This document shows, in pieces, positions 1 to 6,092 of a DNA stretch of 6,092 bases. The stretch comes from DAOTZU01 sp034433995. GTDB lineage: Bacteria; Chloroflexota; Anaerolineae; UBA1429. The position numbers and the translations under genes are program-made. The stretch lies in assembly GCA_034433995.1 (NCBI GenBank), contig DAOTZU010000307.1, forward strand, positions 1-6,092, given 5' to 3'. The stretch's first letter is position 1; each line of letters begins with the position of its first letter. Below the pieces are notes generated by a model. That model was not told where the DNA came from, did no database searches, and saw nothing but the letters and a program-made list of their open reading frames with translations.

Positions 1-585
1 TTGGCCCAAGGCACCCTCTATCCCGACGTGATCGAAAGTGCCACCCCCGCCACCAAATCGGCAGCGCGGATCAAGACCCATCACAACGTGGGCGGTTTGC
101 CCCAAGGGATGCGGCTGAAGCTCATCGAGCCGCTGCGTTTCCTCTTCAAAGATGAGGTGCGCCAAGTGGGGCTGGCCCTGGGGCTGCCGGAGGAGATGGT
201 GTATCGCGCCCCCTTCCCCGGGCCGGGCTTGGCGGTGCGGGTGATCGGCGAGGTCACCGCCGAGCGCCTGGAAACCCTGCGCCAAGCCGATGCCATCGTC
301 CGCGCCGAGATCGCCGCCGCCGGGCTGGAGCGGGAGGTCTGGCAATATTTCGCCGTGCTCACGCCGCTGCGCAGCGTGGGCGTGATGGGCGATGGCCGCA
401 CCTATGCCCACGTGGTGGCCGTGCGCGCCGTGACCAGCCAAGACGGGATGACGGCGGATTGGGCACGCCTGCCCTACGAGGTGTTGGCGCGTATTGCGAA
501 CCGCATCGTCAACGAGGTGGCCGGGGTCAACCGGGTCGTCTACGACATCTCCAGTAAACCGCCGGCGACCATCGAATGGGAATAG
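1..585 (+). CDS. guaA: GMP synthase (glutamine-hydrolysing), C-terminal part; 5' end outside the window
   Basis: GuaA makes GMP from XMP, ATP and glutamine in the cytoplasm, the last step of de novo guanine nucleotide synthesis. The 194 visible residues cover the end of the ATP-pyrophosphatase domain and the whole C-terminal dimerisation domain. Family motifs seen, in visible numbering: KTHHNVGGLP (25-34), EPLRFLFKDEVR (43-54), PFPGPGLAVRV (71-81), a SVGVMGDGRTY stretch, and the near-invariant end SKPPATIEWE (185-194). The glutamine amidotransferase domain and the ATP P-loop must lie upstream; full-length family members have about 510-525 residues, so roughly 320 are missing. The TTG at position 1 is an internal Leu codon (LAQGTLYPDVIES is conserved interior sequence), not a start. 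The gene ends at TAG 583-585 and is intact as far as seen. It is followed after 40 bases by a same-strand gene. Identification is near certain. Confidence 0.97.
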   Translation: MAQGTLYPDVIESATPATKSAARIKTHHNVGGLPQGMRLKLIEPLRFLFKDEVRQVGLALGLPEEMVYRAPFPGPGLAVRVIGEVTAERLETLRQADAIVRAEIAAAGLEREVWQYFAVLTPLRSVGVMGDGRTYAHVVAVRAVTSQDGMTADWARLPYEVLARIANRIVNEVAGVNRVVYDISSKPPATIEWE

Positions 586-614
586 GCCAGGGATCAGCCT
601 CGGCCCAAGAGAGC

Positions 615-620
615 GAGAGG
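615..620 (+). promoter_or_regulatory. Ribosome binding site that decides the start of the PP2C-like/propeller gene
   Basis: GAGAGG lies five bases upstream of the ATG at 626. It is a good purine-rich Shine-Dalgarno match at normal spacing. It favours the 626 start over an in-frame ATG at 494, which would lie inside guaA and add 44 low-complexity residues. Confidence 0.7.
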
Positions 621-625
621 CAAGC

Positions 626-2956
626 ATGGAGGGAAAACTCGTCGCGGAGCGCTTGGGCATCCAAGCCGGCATCTGGCAGGACCACCCACCCCAGGCGTGC
701 CTGGTGGAGGGGCCGTTGCCCAAGGCGCGTCGGGCCCGGGGCTACCTGTACCTCCTCATCGAGGCGCCTCATGGCCAGGCGCCCGCCGAGTCCCTTTATG
801 AGGAGCTCTGGTCCCGCATCTGCGGGGCCTATTATGGGCTGACGGGCAGCATCACCCGCGGGCTGCGCGCCGCCCTCCTGGAGGCCAACGCGTGGCTCCT
901 GGAGCGCAACCTCCACGCCGCGCAGGAGCAGCAAACGACGGTGGGCCTGAACGCCGTCGTCATCCGCGAGGGCGACGTGTACATCGGCCAACTGGGGCCC
1001 GCCCTGGTGTGTCATGTGCATCAGGGGGATTTGGTGCGCTTCCCGCCGGATTCCATCTGGCTGCGCAGCCTCAGCCCCAGCACCTTCGACCTTGACCGCG
1101 AGCCCCCGGCCGGTTGGCGGCGAGAGGTGGAGCCCAACTTGTATCACACCACCTTGGCCGAAGGGGATGTGCTGATCCTGGCCACCACCTCGTTGGCCCG
1201 GCTGGCCTCGCCCGCCGAGATCGTGCAAGCGGCAACCTTGGTGGGCGCGAGCTCGCCACGGGATAATCTGGAGGCCCTGGCCCAAGGCCAGGACCTGAGC
1301 GCCATCGTCATCACCTGGGCGGCGGAGGGGAGCTCGGTCCCTTTGCGGGCCGCGAGGCCGGTCAGCAAGCCGGTGCCGAGCCCTTCCATGCCCTTACCTC
1401 CCTCCGCAGCCCAGCCGCCCGCCCCAGAGGAGGTGTCCCCGCCCTTGGAGGAGGCGGCCGAGGAGGCCGCCCCTGCCGCGCCCCCGCCCGTCGCGGAACC
1501 GGCCGTCACCGCGCCCTCCTTCCCTGCAGCGGAGGAGCCCCCGGAAGCCGAGCCCACGATACCCGCCGTGCCCCTTGAAATGGAGGAGGCGATTTCTCGC
1601 CCGCCTTTGGTGGATCTCGACCAGCTGCGCCGTGGCCTGGACCAGGGGATGGAGAGGATGCGCCAGAGCACGGGAGACCTCTTGGAGCGCATCCTCCCCG
1701 AGGGCGCGCCGCCCCGCCCCACAGTGTCCCCGGAGCCCGCCCCGCCCATCTCCCTCAGCGGACGAGCACTTTTGGCCGTGGCCCTGGCCATCCCTGTGGT
1801 GATGTTGGCCATCGTCATCAGCACCCGGCTGCAATACGACCGCACCCGCCAAACCCAGTTCCGCAACATCCAACAGGTGGCCCAGCAACGTTACGACGCG
1901 GCCATGAACATGACCGAGGCAACGTATATGCGCCAGGCCCTTTACGAGGCTAGGGAGGCTGTGGAGGAGGGCCTGGCCATCGCTCCGGACGATGAGCTGC
2001 TCAACAGCCTGGCCCGGCGCATCCGCAACAAATTGGACGATCTCGACCGCGTGGCGCGGCTGTTTCATCTGTGGCAGTTGGCCATCCTCACCGACGATCC
2101 CACCTCGCCCACCGATTCCTCGCGCATCGTGGTCCAGAATAGGGATGTCTTTATCCTCAATCGGGGGAGCGACCGCATCTACTACTATCTGCTGAACAAC
2201 GCCGGCGATGCCCTGCAGCCGCTGGATCGCGATCCCGTGTTGCTCAAAAAGGGGGATATGAAGGGCGGCATCATCGTGGGCGACCTGGTGGATATCGCCT
2301 GGCTGGCGGAGGGGGGCGAGCGCACCCTGAGCACCTTCGTGGCCTTGGAGCGCAGCGGCCTGCTCTTGGTCTACGACCCGCAACGTCGGTTCGATGTTTT
2401 CCCCGTGGCCGATAGCGATACCTGGCTCAAGCCTCAGGCCATCGGAGGCTATTTTGGTAACCTGTACGTCTTGGATCCCTTGCTGAATCGGCTGCTCAAA
2501 TATGTCCCGGTGGATAACGCCTACACCTCGCCGCCCAGCGATTATATCAGCCCGGCGGTGGATGTGGACCTCACCGGCGCGGTGGACCTGGCCATCGACG
2601 GCAATATGTATATCCTCATGGCCGATGGCCGCGTGTTGAAATTCTACCGCGGCGAGCCGCAGCCCTTCCCTATGTACGGTCTGCCCGGCGCCATGCGCAG
2701 CCCCACCAGCATCTTTGTCTCCGGCCCCCAAAAACCGGAGGCCCCCGGTTACGTTTATGTGGCCGACGCGGGGAATAACCGCATCCTGCAATTCGATAAA
2801 AACGGCAACTTTCTGCGGCAATTCCAAGACAAGCCGGGCGAGAGCCGCTTCCAGAACCTGCGCGGGCTGTATGTGGATGAGGAGCGCGGCCGGATGCTCC
2901 TCCTCAGCGGGCGCACCTTGTGGATGGGCGACATCCCGCCCTTGACCAATCCCTAG
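626..2956 (+). CDS. Membrane protein of unknown function: degenerate PP2C-like domain, Pro-rich linker, one TM helix, NHL-type beta-propeller
   Basis: This 776-residue protein has no function I recognise. Residues about 35-231 follow the pattern of a PP2C (PPM) phosphatase: a YLYLLIEAPHGQ strand-turn (40-51), a TT(V)GLNAVV strand (104 on), a YIGQLGPALV strand, EGDVLILATTSL (177-190) and a closing DLSAIVITW (223-231). The family's metal-binding Asp positions read E46, P125 and T188; only D223 remains, so catalysis is unlikely. Residues about 246-375 are rich in Pro, Ala and Glu, with a short amphipathic helix near 325-350. One hydrophobic helix spans about 381-398. Residues about 403-485 are helical and charged, perhaps TPR-like. 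The remainder shows about six blade-like units, the clearest being VYVADAGNNRILQF near 710, a typical NHL repeat. A role as a membrane-anchored sensor or scaffold is inference. The start at ATG 626 is supported by GAGAGG upstream. The stop TAG lies 10 bases before tsaD, so the two are probably co-transcribed. Confidence 0.85.
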   Translation: MEGKLVAERLGIQAGIWQDHPPQACLVEGPLPKARRARGYLYLLIEAPHGQAPAESLYEELWSRICGAYYGLTGSITRGLRAALLEANAWLLERNLHAAQEQQTTVGLNAVVIREGDVYIGQLGPALVCHVHQGDLVRFPPDSIWLRSLSPSTFDLDREPPAGWRREVEPNLYHTTLAEGDVLILATTSLARLASPAEIVQAATLVGASSPRDNLEALAQGQDLSAIVITWAAEGSSVPLRAARPVSKPVPSPSMPLPPSAAQPPAPEEVSPPLEEAAEEAAPAAPPPVAEPAVTAPSFPAAEEPPEAEPTIPAVPLEMEEAISRPPLVDLDQLRRGLDQGMERMRQSTGDLLERILPEGAPPRPTVSPEPAPPISLSGRALLAVALAIPVVMLAIVISTRLQYDRTRQTQFRNIQQVAQQRYDAAMNMTEATYMRQALYEAREAVEEGLAIAPDDELLNSLARRIRNKLDDLDRVARLFHLWQLAILTDDPTSPTDSSRIVVQNRDVFILNRGSDRIYYYLLNNAGDALQPLDRDPVLLKKGDMKGGIIVGDLVDIAWLAEGGERTLSTFVALERSGLLLVYDPQRRFDVFPVADSDTWLKPQAIGGYFGNLYVLDPLLNRLLKYVPVDNAYTSPPSDYISPAVDVDLTGAVDLAIDGNMYILMADGRVLKFYRGEPQPFPMYGLPGAMRSPTSIFVSGPQKPEAPGYVYVADAGNNRILQFDKNGNFLRQFQDKPGESRFQNLRGLYVDEERGRMLLLSGRTLWMGDIPPLTNP
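1361..1750 (+). other. Region encoding a Pro/Ala/Glu-rich low-complexity linker
   Basis: Residues about 246-375 of the 776-residue protein are dominated by Pro, Ala and Glu (for example PPLEEAAEEAAPAAPPP). They separate the PP2C-like domain from the membrane helix. Such composition usually forms an extended, disordered spacer. It also creates long antisense open frames in GC-rich DNA, which should not be annotated as genes. A more ordered patch (LDQLRRGLDQGMERM, roughly residues 332-346) breaks the linker and could be an amphipathic helix. Confidence 0.7.
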
Positions 2957-2960
2957 AGGT
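2955..2960 (+). promoter_or_regulatory. Ribosome binding site of tsaD, overlapping the preceding stop codon
   Basis: AGAGGT ends six bases before the tsaD ATG and shares bases with the TAG stop (2954-2956) of the upstream gene. A terminating ribosome would cover this site, so translational coupling of the two genes is plausible. Confidence 0.65.
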
Positions 2961-2966
2961 AGCAAG

Positions 2967-4043
2967 ATGACTCTCATCCTGGGCATCGAGACCTCGTGCG
3001 ACGAGACGGCGGCGGCCGTGGTGGAGAATGGCCGCAAGATACGTTCCAATGTCGTCGCCTCGCAGATTGAGCTGCACCGGCGGTATGGCGGCATCTTTCC
3101 AGAGATGGCCTCGCGGCAACACATGCTCACCATGACGCCCGTCATCCGCGAGGCCCTGGCCCAAGCCCAAGTGGGTTGGCGAGACCTGGACGCCATCGCC
3201 GTGGTGCACGGGCCGGGGCTGGCCGGGTCCCTCCTGGTGGGGCTGAACGTGGCCAAGGCTGTGGCCTGGGCACAGGGGATCCCTCTGGTGGGAGTGAACC
3301 ATCTCGAGGCCCACATTTATGCCAATTGGCTCATCCCGCCGGGCCAAGAGCAATCGCCCCAGCCCACGCCGGCCTTTCCGCTGGTCTGCCTGGTGGTTTC
3401 GGGGGGGCACACCAGCTTGATCCTGATGCAGGACCACCACGCATATCGCCATTTGGGACGCACCATTGATGACGCAGCCGGCGAGGCCTTTGACAAGGTG
3501 GCCCGGCTGTTGGGGTTGGGCTATCCTGGGGGGCCGGCCATCCAAAAGGCGGCCGCGGGGGGCAACCCAACGGCGTACAGCTTTCCCCGGGCTTTGCAGG
3601 TGGGCGAGTTCGATTTCAGCTTCAGCGGCCTGAAGACGGCGGTGCTGCGCTTGGTGCAGGAACTACGGGGACAAGGCTCGACGGAGGAGACCCGCGGTCA
3701 GAAGCTGGCCTCGGTGACCGCCGAAGGATTGCCCGCCGATGCGCCCTTGGCCGATATCGCCGCCAGCTTCCAGGCGGCGGTGGTGGATGCCCTGGTGCAA
3801 AAGACGGCCGACGCCGTGGCCCGCTACGACGCCGTGCAGGTGCTCCTCGCCGGCGGCGTGGCGGCCAACAAGGCGCTCCGCGAGGAGATGAGCCGCCGCC
3901 TATCGGTGCCGGTGCGCTTCCCGCCCATCCAGTTTTGCACCGATAACGCGGCCATGGTAGCAGCGGCGGGATATTATCGTTTCTTGGCCGGCAAGCGTGC
4001 CGGGCTGGACCTGGATGTCGTCCCCGGCCTGGCACTGACCTGA
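2967..4043 (+). CDS. tsaD: tRNA N6-adenosine threonylcarbamoyltransferase TsaD
   Basis: TsaD (Kae1/Gcp/YgjD family, ASKHA fold) transfers threonylcarbamoyl from TC-AMP to A37 of ANN-decoding tRNAs. In bacteria it works with TsaB and TsaE, using TC-AMP made by TsaC/TsaC2; none of these genes is in the window. The 358 residues carry all family signatures: GIETSCDET (6-14), HGPGLAGSLLVGLNVAKA, the metal-binding NHLEAH with H112 and H116, SGGHT (145-149), a TIDDAAGEAFDKVARLLGL segment, FSFSGLKTAV, the nucleotide-binding GGVAANKALR, and CTDNAAM with the metal ligand D326. It is about 20 residues longer than many homologues, mainly through an insertion between SGLKTAV and the ASFQAAVVDAL helix. The start ATG has AGAGGT six bases upstream and places the first strand exactly where the family begins. 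It is intact and probably shares a transcript with its neighbours. Confidence 0.97.
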   Translation: MTLILGIETSCDETAAAVVENGRKIRSNVVASQIELHRRYGGIFPEMASRQHMLTMTPVIREALAQAQVGWRDLDAIAVVHGPGLAGSLLVGLNVAKAVAWAQGIPLVGVNHLEAHIYANWLIPPGQEQSPQPTPAFPLVCLVVSGGHTSLILMQDHHAYRHLGRTIDDAAGEAFDKVARLLGLGYPGGPAIQKAAAGGNPTAYSFPRALQVGEFDFSFSGLKTAVLRLVQELRGQGSTEETRGQKLASVTAEGLPADAPLADIAASFQAAVVDALVQKTADAVARYDAVQVLLAGGVAANKALREEMSRRLSVPVRFPPIQFCTDNAAMVAAAGYYRFLAGKRAGLDLDVVPGLALT

Positions 4044-4081
4044 GCCCCAGCAACACACGTTTCCCTTGGAAAACGAGCCGG
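4044..4081 (+). promoter_or_regulatory. tsaD-selA gap: weak ribosome binding site and small inverted repeat
   Basis: The 38-base gap holds no strong Shine-Dalgarno. The nearest candidates are GAG at 4075-4077, four bases before the selA ATG, and TTGGA at 4066-4070, eleven bases before it. CGTTT at 4058-4062 can pair with AAACG at 4071-4075, extended by two C-G pairs across a bulge, giving a small imperfect hairpin that contains both candidates. No T-run follows, so it does not look like a terminator. Any effect on selA translation is speculation. Confidence 0.3.
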
Positions 4082-5449
4082 ATGAGCGAGCACGATTCTC
4101 TGCGTCAATTGCCCAGTGTGGATAAACTCGTCGGGTCGCCGGCAGCGGCCGGCTGGATCGCCACCTACGGCCGCGCCTTGGTGGTGGAGGCCTGCCGCAA
4201 AGCCCTGGATGCGCTGCGCCAAGAGATCCTGGCCGGCAAGCCCTATCCCGGCGAGGATGGGGTCCTCGCCGCCGTGGTAGGCACCTTGGAGAACCTCGCC
4301 CGGCCCACCTTATACCCGGTGATCAACGCCACGGGCGTGATCCTGCACACCAACCTGGGCCGTGCCCCCCTGAGCGCCGAGACTTTGGAGGCCATGCGCC
4401 GTGCAGGGGAAAGCTACAGCAACCTGGAGTTCGACCTGGAGGCCGGAGAACGTGGCTCGCGTTACGTCCACGCCGAGGGCCTCCTCTGCCGTCTGACGGG
4501 CGCCGAGGCCGCCCTGGTGGTGAACAACAACGCCGGCGCGGTGCTCTTGGTCCTCTCCGCCTTGGCCAAGGGGAAGGAGGTGATCATCTCCCGCGGCCAA
4601 TTGGTGGAGATCGGCGGCGGCTTTCGCATCCCCGAGGTGATGGCCCAAAGCGGGGCGACCCTGGTGGAGGTGGGCACCACCAACCGCACCTACGTGGCCG
4701 ATTACGCCGCGGCCATTGGCGAGCGCACCGTGGCTTTGATGCGCGTCCACACCAGCAACTTTCGCCTCACGGGGTTCACCCATCAGCCGAGCTTGGGCGA
4801 GCTGGTGCAGCTGGCCCACCAACGGGGCCTACTCCTCTTGGATGACCTGGGCAGCGGCACCCTGCTGGATACCGCGCCTTTTGGCCTGGCCCATGAGCCG
4901 ACCATCCAAGAGAGCGTGGCCGCCGGGGCGGATGTGGTCACTTTTAGCGGCGACAAGCTCCTGGGGGGGCCCCAAGCGGGGATCATCCTCGGCAAGGCGG
5001 AGCTCATCGCCCGGCTGCGCCGTTTCCCCCTCACCCGCGCCTTGCGGGTGGATAAAACCACCCTGGCCGGCATCCAGGCCAATCTGTTGCATTATGTCAA
5101 AGGCGAGGCGGTGCAGAAAATCCCCATCTGGCGGATGATCGCCATGCCCCTGGAGGAGGTGACGGCCCGGGCCAAGGCCCTGTTGGCCTCGTTGGGACCC
5201 AAGGCCGCCGGCTGTGCCCTGGTGCCGGGGCGCTCGATGATCGGCGGAGGATCGCTACCGGAGGAGAGCCTGCCCACCACCCTCATCGCCCTGCCGAGCG
5301 CCGCGCCCGACGCCTTGGCCGCGGCCCTGCGCCAGGGCAGGCCGCCCATCGTGGCCCGGGTGCAGGAGGGGCGGGTGTTGCTGGATCTGCGCACCGTCTT
5401 GTCCGGTGAGGAGGAGCCGCTAGCCGCCCGTCTCCGCGAGCTGCTCTAA
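4082..5449 (+). CDS. selA: L-seryl-tRNA(Sec) selenium transferase (selenocysteine synthase)
   Basis: SelA is a PLP enzyme that converts Ser-tRNA(Sec) to Sec-tRNA(Sec) using selenophosphate; characterised bacterial homologues form homodecamers. The 455 residues match the usual length (about 450-470). The N-terminal LRQLPSVDKLV helix fits the SelA tRNA-binding domain. The PLP fold-type-I core follows, with INATGVILHTNLGRAPL (HTNLGR at 89-94), a VVNNNAGAVLL segment, DDLGSG (254-259), and FSGDKLLGGPQAG, in which K292 is the expected Schiff-base lysine next to D291. The C-terminal domain keeps GGGSLP (388-393) and a PPIVAR strand. The long N-terminal domain and GGGSLP favour true SelA over shorter SelA-like aminotransferases. 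The start at ATG 4082 agrees with the family N-terminus despite a weak ribosome binding site. selB, often next to selA, is absent here; a convergent gene follows and overlaps the last 30 bases. Confidence 0.95.
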   Translation: MSEHDSLRQLPSVDKLVGSPAAAGWIATYGRALVVEACRKALDALRQEILAGKPYPGEDGVLAAVVGTLENLARPTLYPVINATGVILHTNLGRAPLSAETLEAMRRAGESYSNLEFDLEAGERGSRYVHAEGLLCRLTGAEAALVVNNNAGAVLLVLSALAKGKEVIISRGQLVEIGGGFRIPEVMAQSGATLVEVGTTNRTYVADYAAAIGERTVALMRVHTSNFRLTGFTHQPSLGELVQLAHQRGLLLLDDLGSGTLLDTAPFGLAHEPTIQESVAAGADVVTFSGDKLLGGPQAGIILGKAELIARLRRFPLTRALRVDKTTLAGIQANLLHYVKGEAVQKIPIWRMIAMPLEEVTARAKALLASLGPKAAGCALVPGRSMIGGGSLPEESLPTTLIALPSAAPDALAAALRQGRPPIVARVQEGRVLLDLRTVLSGEEEPLAARLRELL

Positions 5450-6092
5450 AGCCAGGCGATAGCTGGCCGGCTCGGTGGTGTAGGGCGTCAGCGCCGAGAC
5501 GATGAGCACGGCCCGGCGGATCTCCCGTCCCCAGCCTGGGAAGGACCATTCCCCTTCTGCAGCATCATCCAGCGTTAGCCTTTGCACCTGGGGCTTCTCT
5601 CCCCAGGTCACCCATTGGAGCAGGTACCGCTGGGGCAAAAGGTTCTCTTGGCGGATGAACCCCACCGCCTGCCATTCCCCCTCCCCCGCCTCCACGTCAT
5701 CCGTCCAGCCCAAGGTATCCAGCGCGAAATCGTCCAAACACAGCCCCGGCCGGTTCACGGCGTCATCGGTGACGCAATCGAAACGCAGCCACACCTTTTG
5801 GCCACAGTAAGCGTCCAGATTGATCTCTTCGCGCACCCACGTGGGCACGGCGAGGCCCGCCCCACTCGGCAGCCCCGAACGGCCGGTGTAGCCCGGCCCC
5901 AGGGCATTGCCGTTGGGGTTAGCGTCCGTCATGTACCGGCCGCGCAACAAGCGCCAACTCCGGCCGCTATCGGTGGAGATGCGCACATACACGTAATCCC
6001 AGTTCTCCTCCAGATCGTACCAGAGGCTAAAAGAGAGCGTGGCGCTGGAGACGGCGGTCAGATCGAAAACGCGCTCCAGGTACGCATGGCCG
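5420..6092 (-). CDS. C-terminal part of a probable secreted protein with immune-inhibitor-A-type MAM-like domain; 5' end outside the window
   Basis: The frame is open from the window edge (first full codon at 6091) to TAG at 5422-5420, giving 223 residues. The GTG at 5992 is interior: the preceding 33 residues (including LSFSLWYDLEENWDY) belong to the same domain. The segment WYDLEENWDYVYVRISTDSG, then DANPNGNALGPGYTGRSG, then a WVREEINLDAYCGQKVWLRF strand and DDAVNRPGLCLDDFAL, resembles the MAM-like beta-sandwich of immune inhibitor A (M6) metalloproteases and related exoproteins. The tail (VEAGEGEWQAVGFIRQENLLPQ, LIVSALTPYTTEPASYRL) looks like a second small beta domain found in such proteins. 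The catalytic HExxH region, a signal peptide and any anchor would lie upstream, so protease activity is only inferred; the same domains occur in other secreted proteins. The gene converges on selA and overlaps its end. No frameshift is visible. Confidence 0.8.
   Translation of the reverse strand, partial: GHAYLERVFDLTAVSSATLSFSLWYDLEENWDYVYVRISTDSGRSWRLLRGRYMTDANPNGNALGPGYTGRSGLPSGAGLAVPTWVREEINLDAYCGQKVWLRFDCVTDDAVNRPGLCLDDFALDTLGWTDDVEAGEGEWQAVGFIRQENLLPQRYLLQWVTWGEKPQVQRLTLDDAAEGEWSFPGWGREIRRAVLIVSALTPYTTEPASYRLALEQLAETGG

Noticed and set aside
1..3. TTG at position 1 as a start codon for a short guaA-like protein
   Set aside because: The residues at the window edge are conserved interior sequence of GMP synthase, and the gene is simply cut by the window.
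494..625. An earlier in-frame ATG at 494 for the PP2C-like/propeller gene
   Set aside because: It lies inside the conserved end of guaA and adds 44 residues of Ser/Arg/Pro-rich sequence typical of an out-of-frame read. ATG 626 has a good ribosome binding site.
527..1285. A 252-codon antisense frame and several shorter ones over guaA, tsaD and selA
   Set aside because: All are shadows of the strongly supported sense genes; none shows a ribosome binding site with a recognisable product.
1394..3316. A 640-codon open frame on the - strand, antisense to the propeller gene and the start of tsaD
   Set aside because: Its product is low-complexity, rich in His, Gln, Gly and Arg, with no recognisable domain. 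It crosses two well-supported genes and is explained by high GC content and the codon bias of the opposite strand.
3401..3407. Seven-G run in tsaD (and another at 4963-4969 in selA) as a frameshift or slippage site
   Set aside because: Both runs encode expected glycines in conserved motifs (SGGHT and LLGGPQAG), and the frames continue correctly on each side.
5502..5810. A 102-codon + strand open frame opposite the secreted-protein gene
   Set aside because: The product is Ser-rich with no domain, and the opposite strand encodes clear family motifs over the same bases.
5420..5992. GTG at 5992 on the - strand as the start of a separate 190-residue gene
   Set aside because: The frame stays open to the window edge, and the 33 residues before the GTG continue the same MAM-like domain, so the GTG encodes an internal Val.

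Overview
The window is GC-rich bacterial DNA that is almost entirely coding. Four genes lie head to tail on the + strand, and the tail of a fifth gene converges on them from the - strand. The best guess for the source is a member of the Chloroflexota (Anaerolineae, Thermoflexia or a related class). This rests on recalled family resemblance: the large PP2C-like/propeller membrane protein and the immune-inhibitor-A-like secreted tail look like proteins common in that group. No phylogenetic marker was tested, so the placement is tentative.

Layout. Positions 1-585 hold the 3' third of guaA (GMP synthase). After 40 bases comes a 776-residue protein of unknown role (626-2956). It has a degenerate PP2C-like N-terminal domain, a Pro/Ala/Glu-rich linker, one membrane helix, a short helical region and a C-terminal NHL-type beta-propeller. 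Ten bases later tsaD (2967-4043) encodes the enzyme that completes the universal t6A tRNA modification. After a 38-base gap, selA (4082-5449) encodes selenocysteine synthase. On the - strand, 5420-6092 is the C-terminal 223 residues of a probable secreted protein with an immune-inhibitor-A-type MAM-like domain. Its stop codon lies inside the end of selA, giving a 30-base tail-to-tail overlap.

How the genes fit together. The + strand genes are tightly spaced, with no convincing terminator or promoter between them, so they may be co-transcribed. guaA (guanine nucleotide supply), tsaD (tRNA A37 modification) and selA (Ser-to-Sec conversion on tRNA-Sec) share a loose nucleotide/tRNA theme. The membrane protein between guaA and tsaD has no evident link to it. 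selA implies that the organism makes selenoproteins; selB, selD and tRNA-Sec are not in this window.

I see no mobile element, CRISPR array, RNA gene or tandem DNA repeat, and no non-coding stretch longer than 40 bases. The least explained item is the 776-residue protein. Its PP2C-like fold appears to lack nearly all metal-binding aspartates, and its membrane topology is ambiguous.
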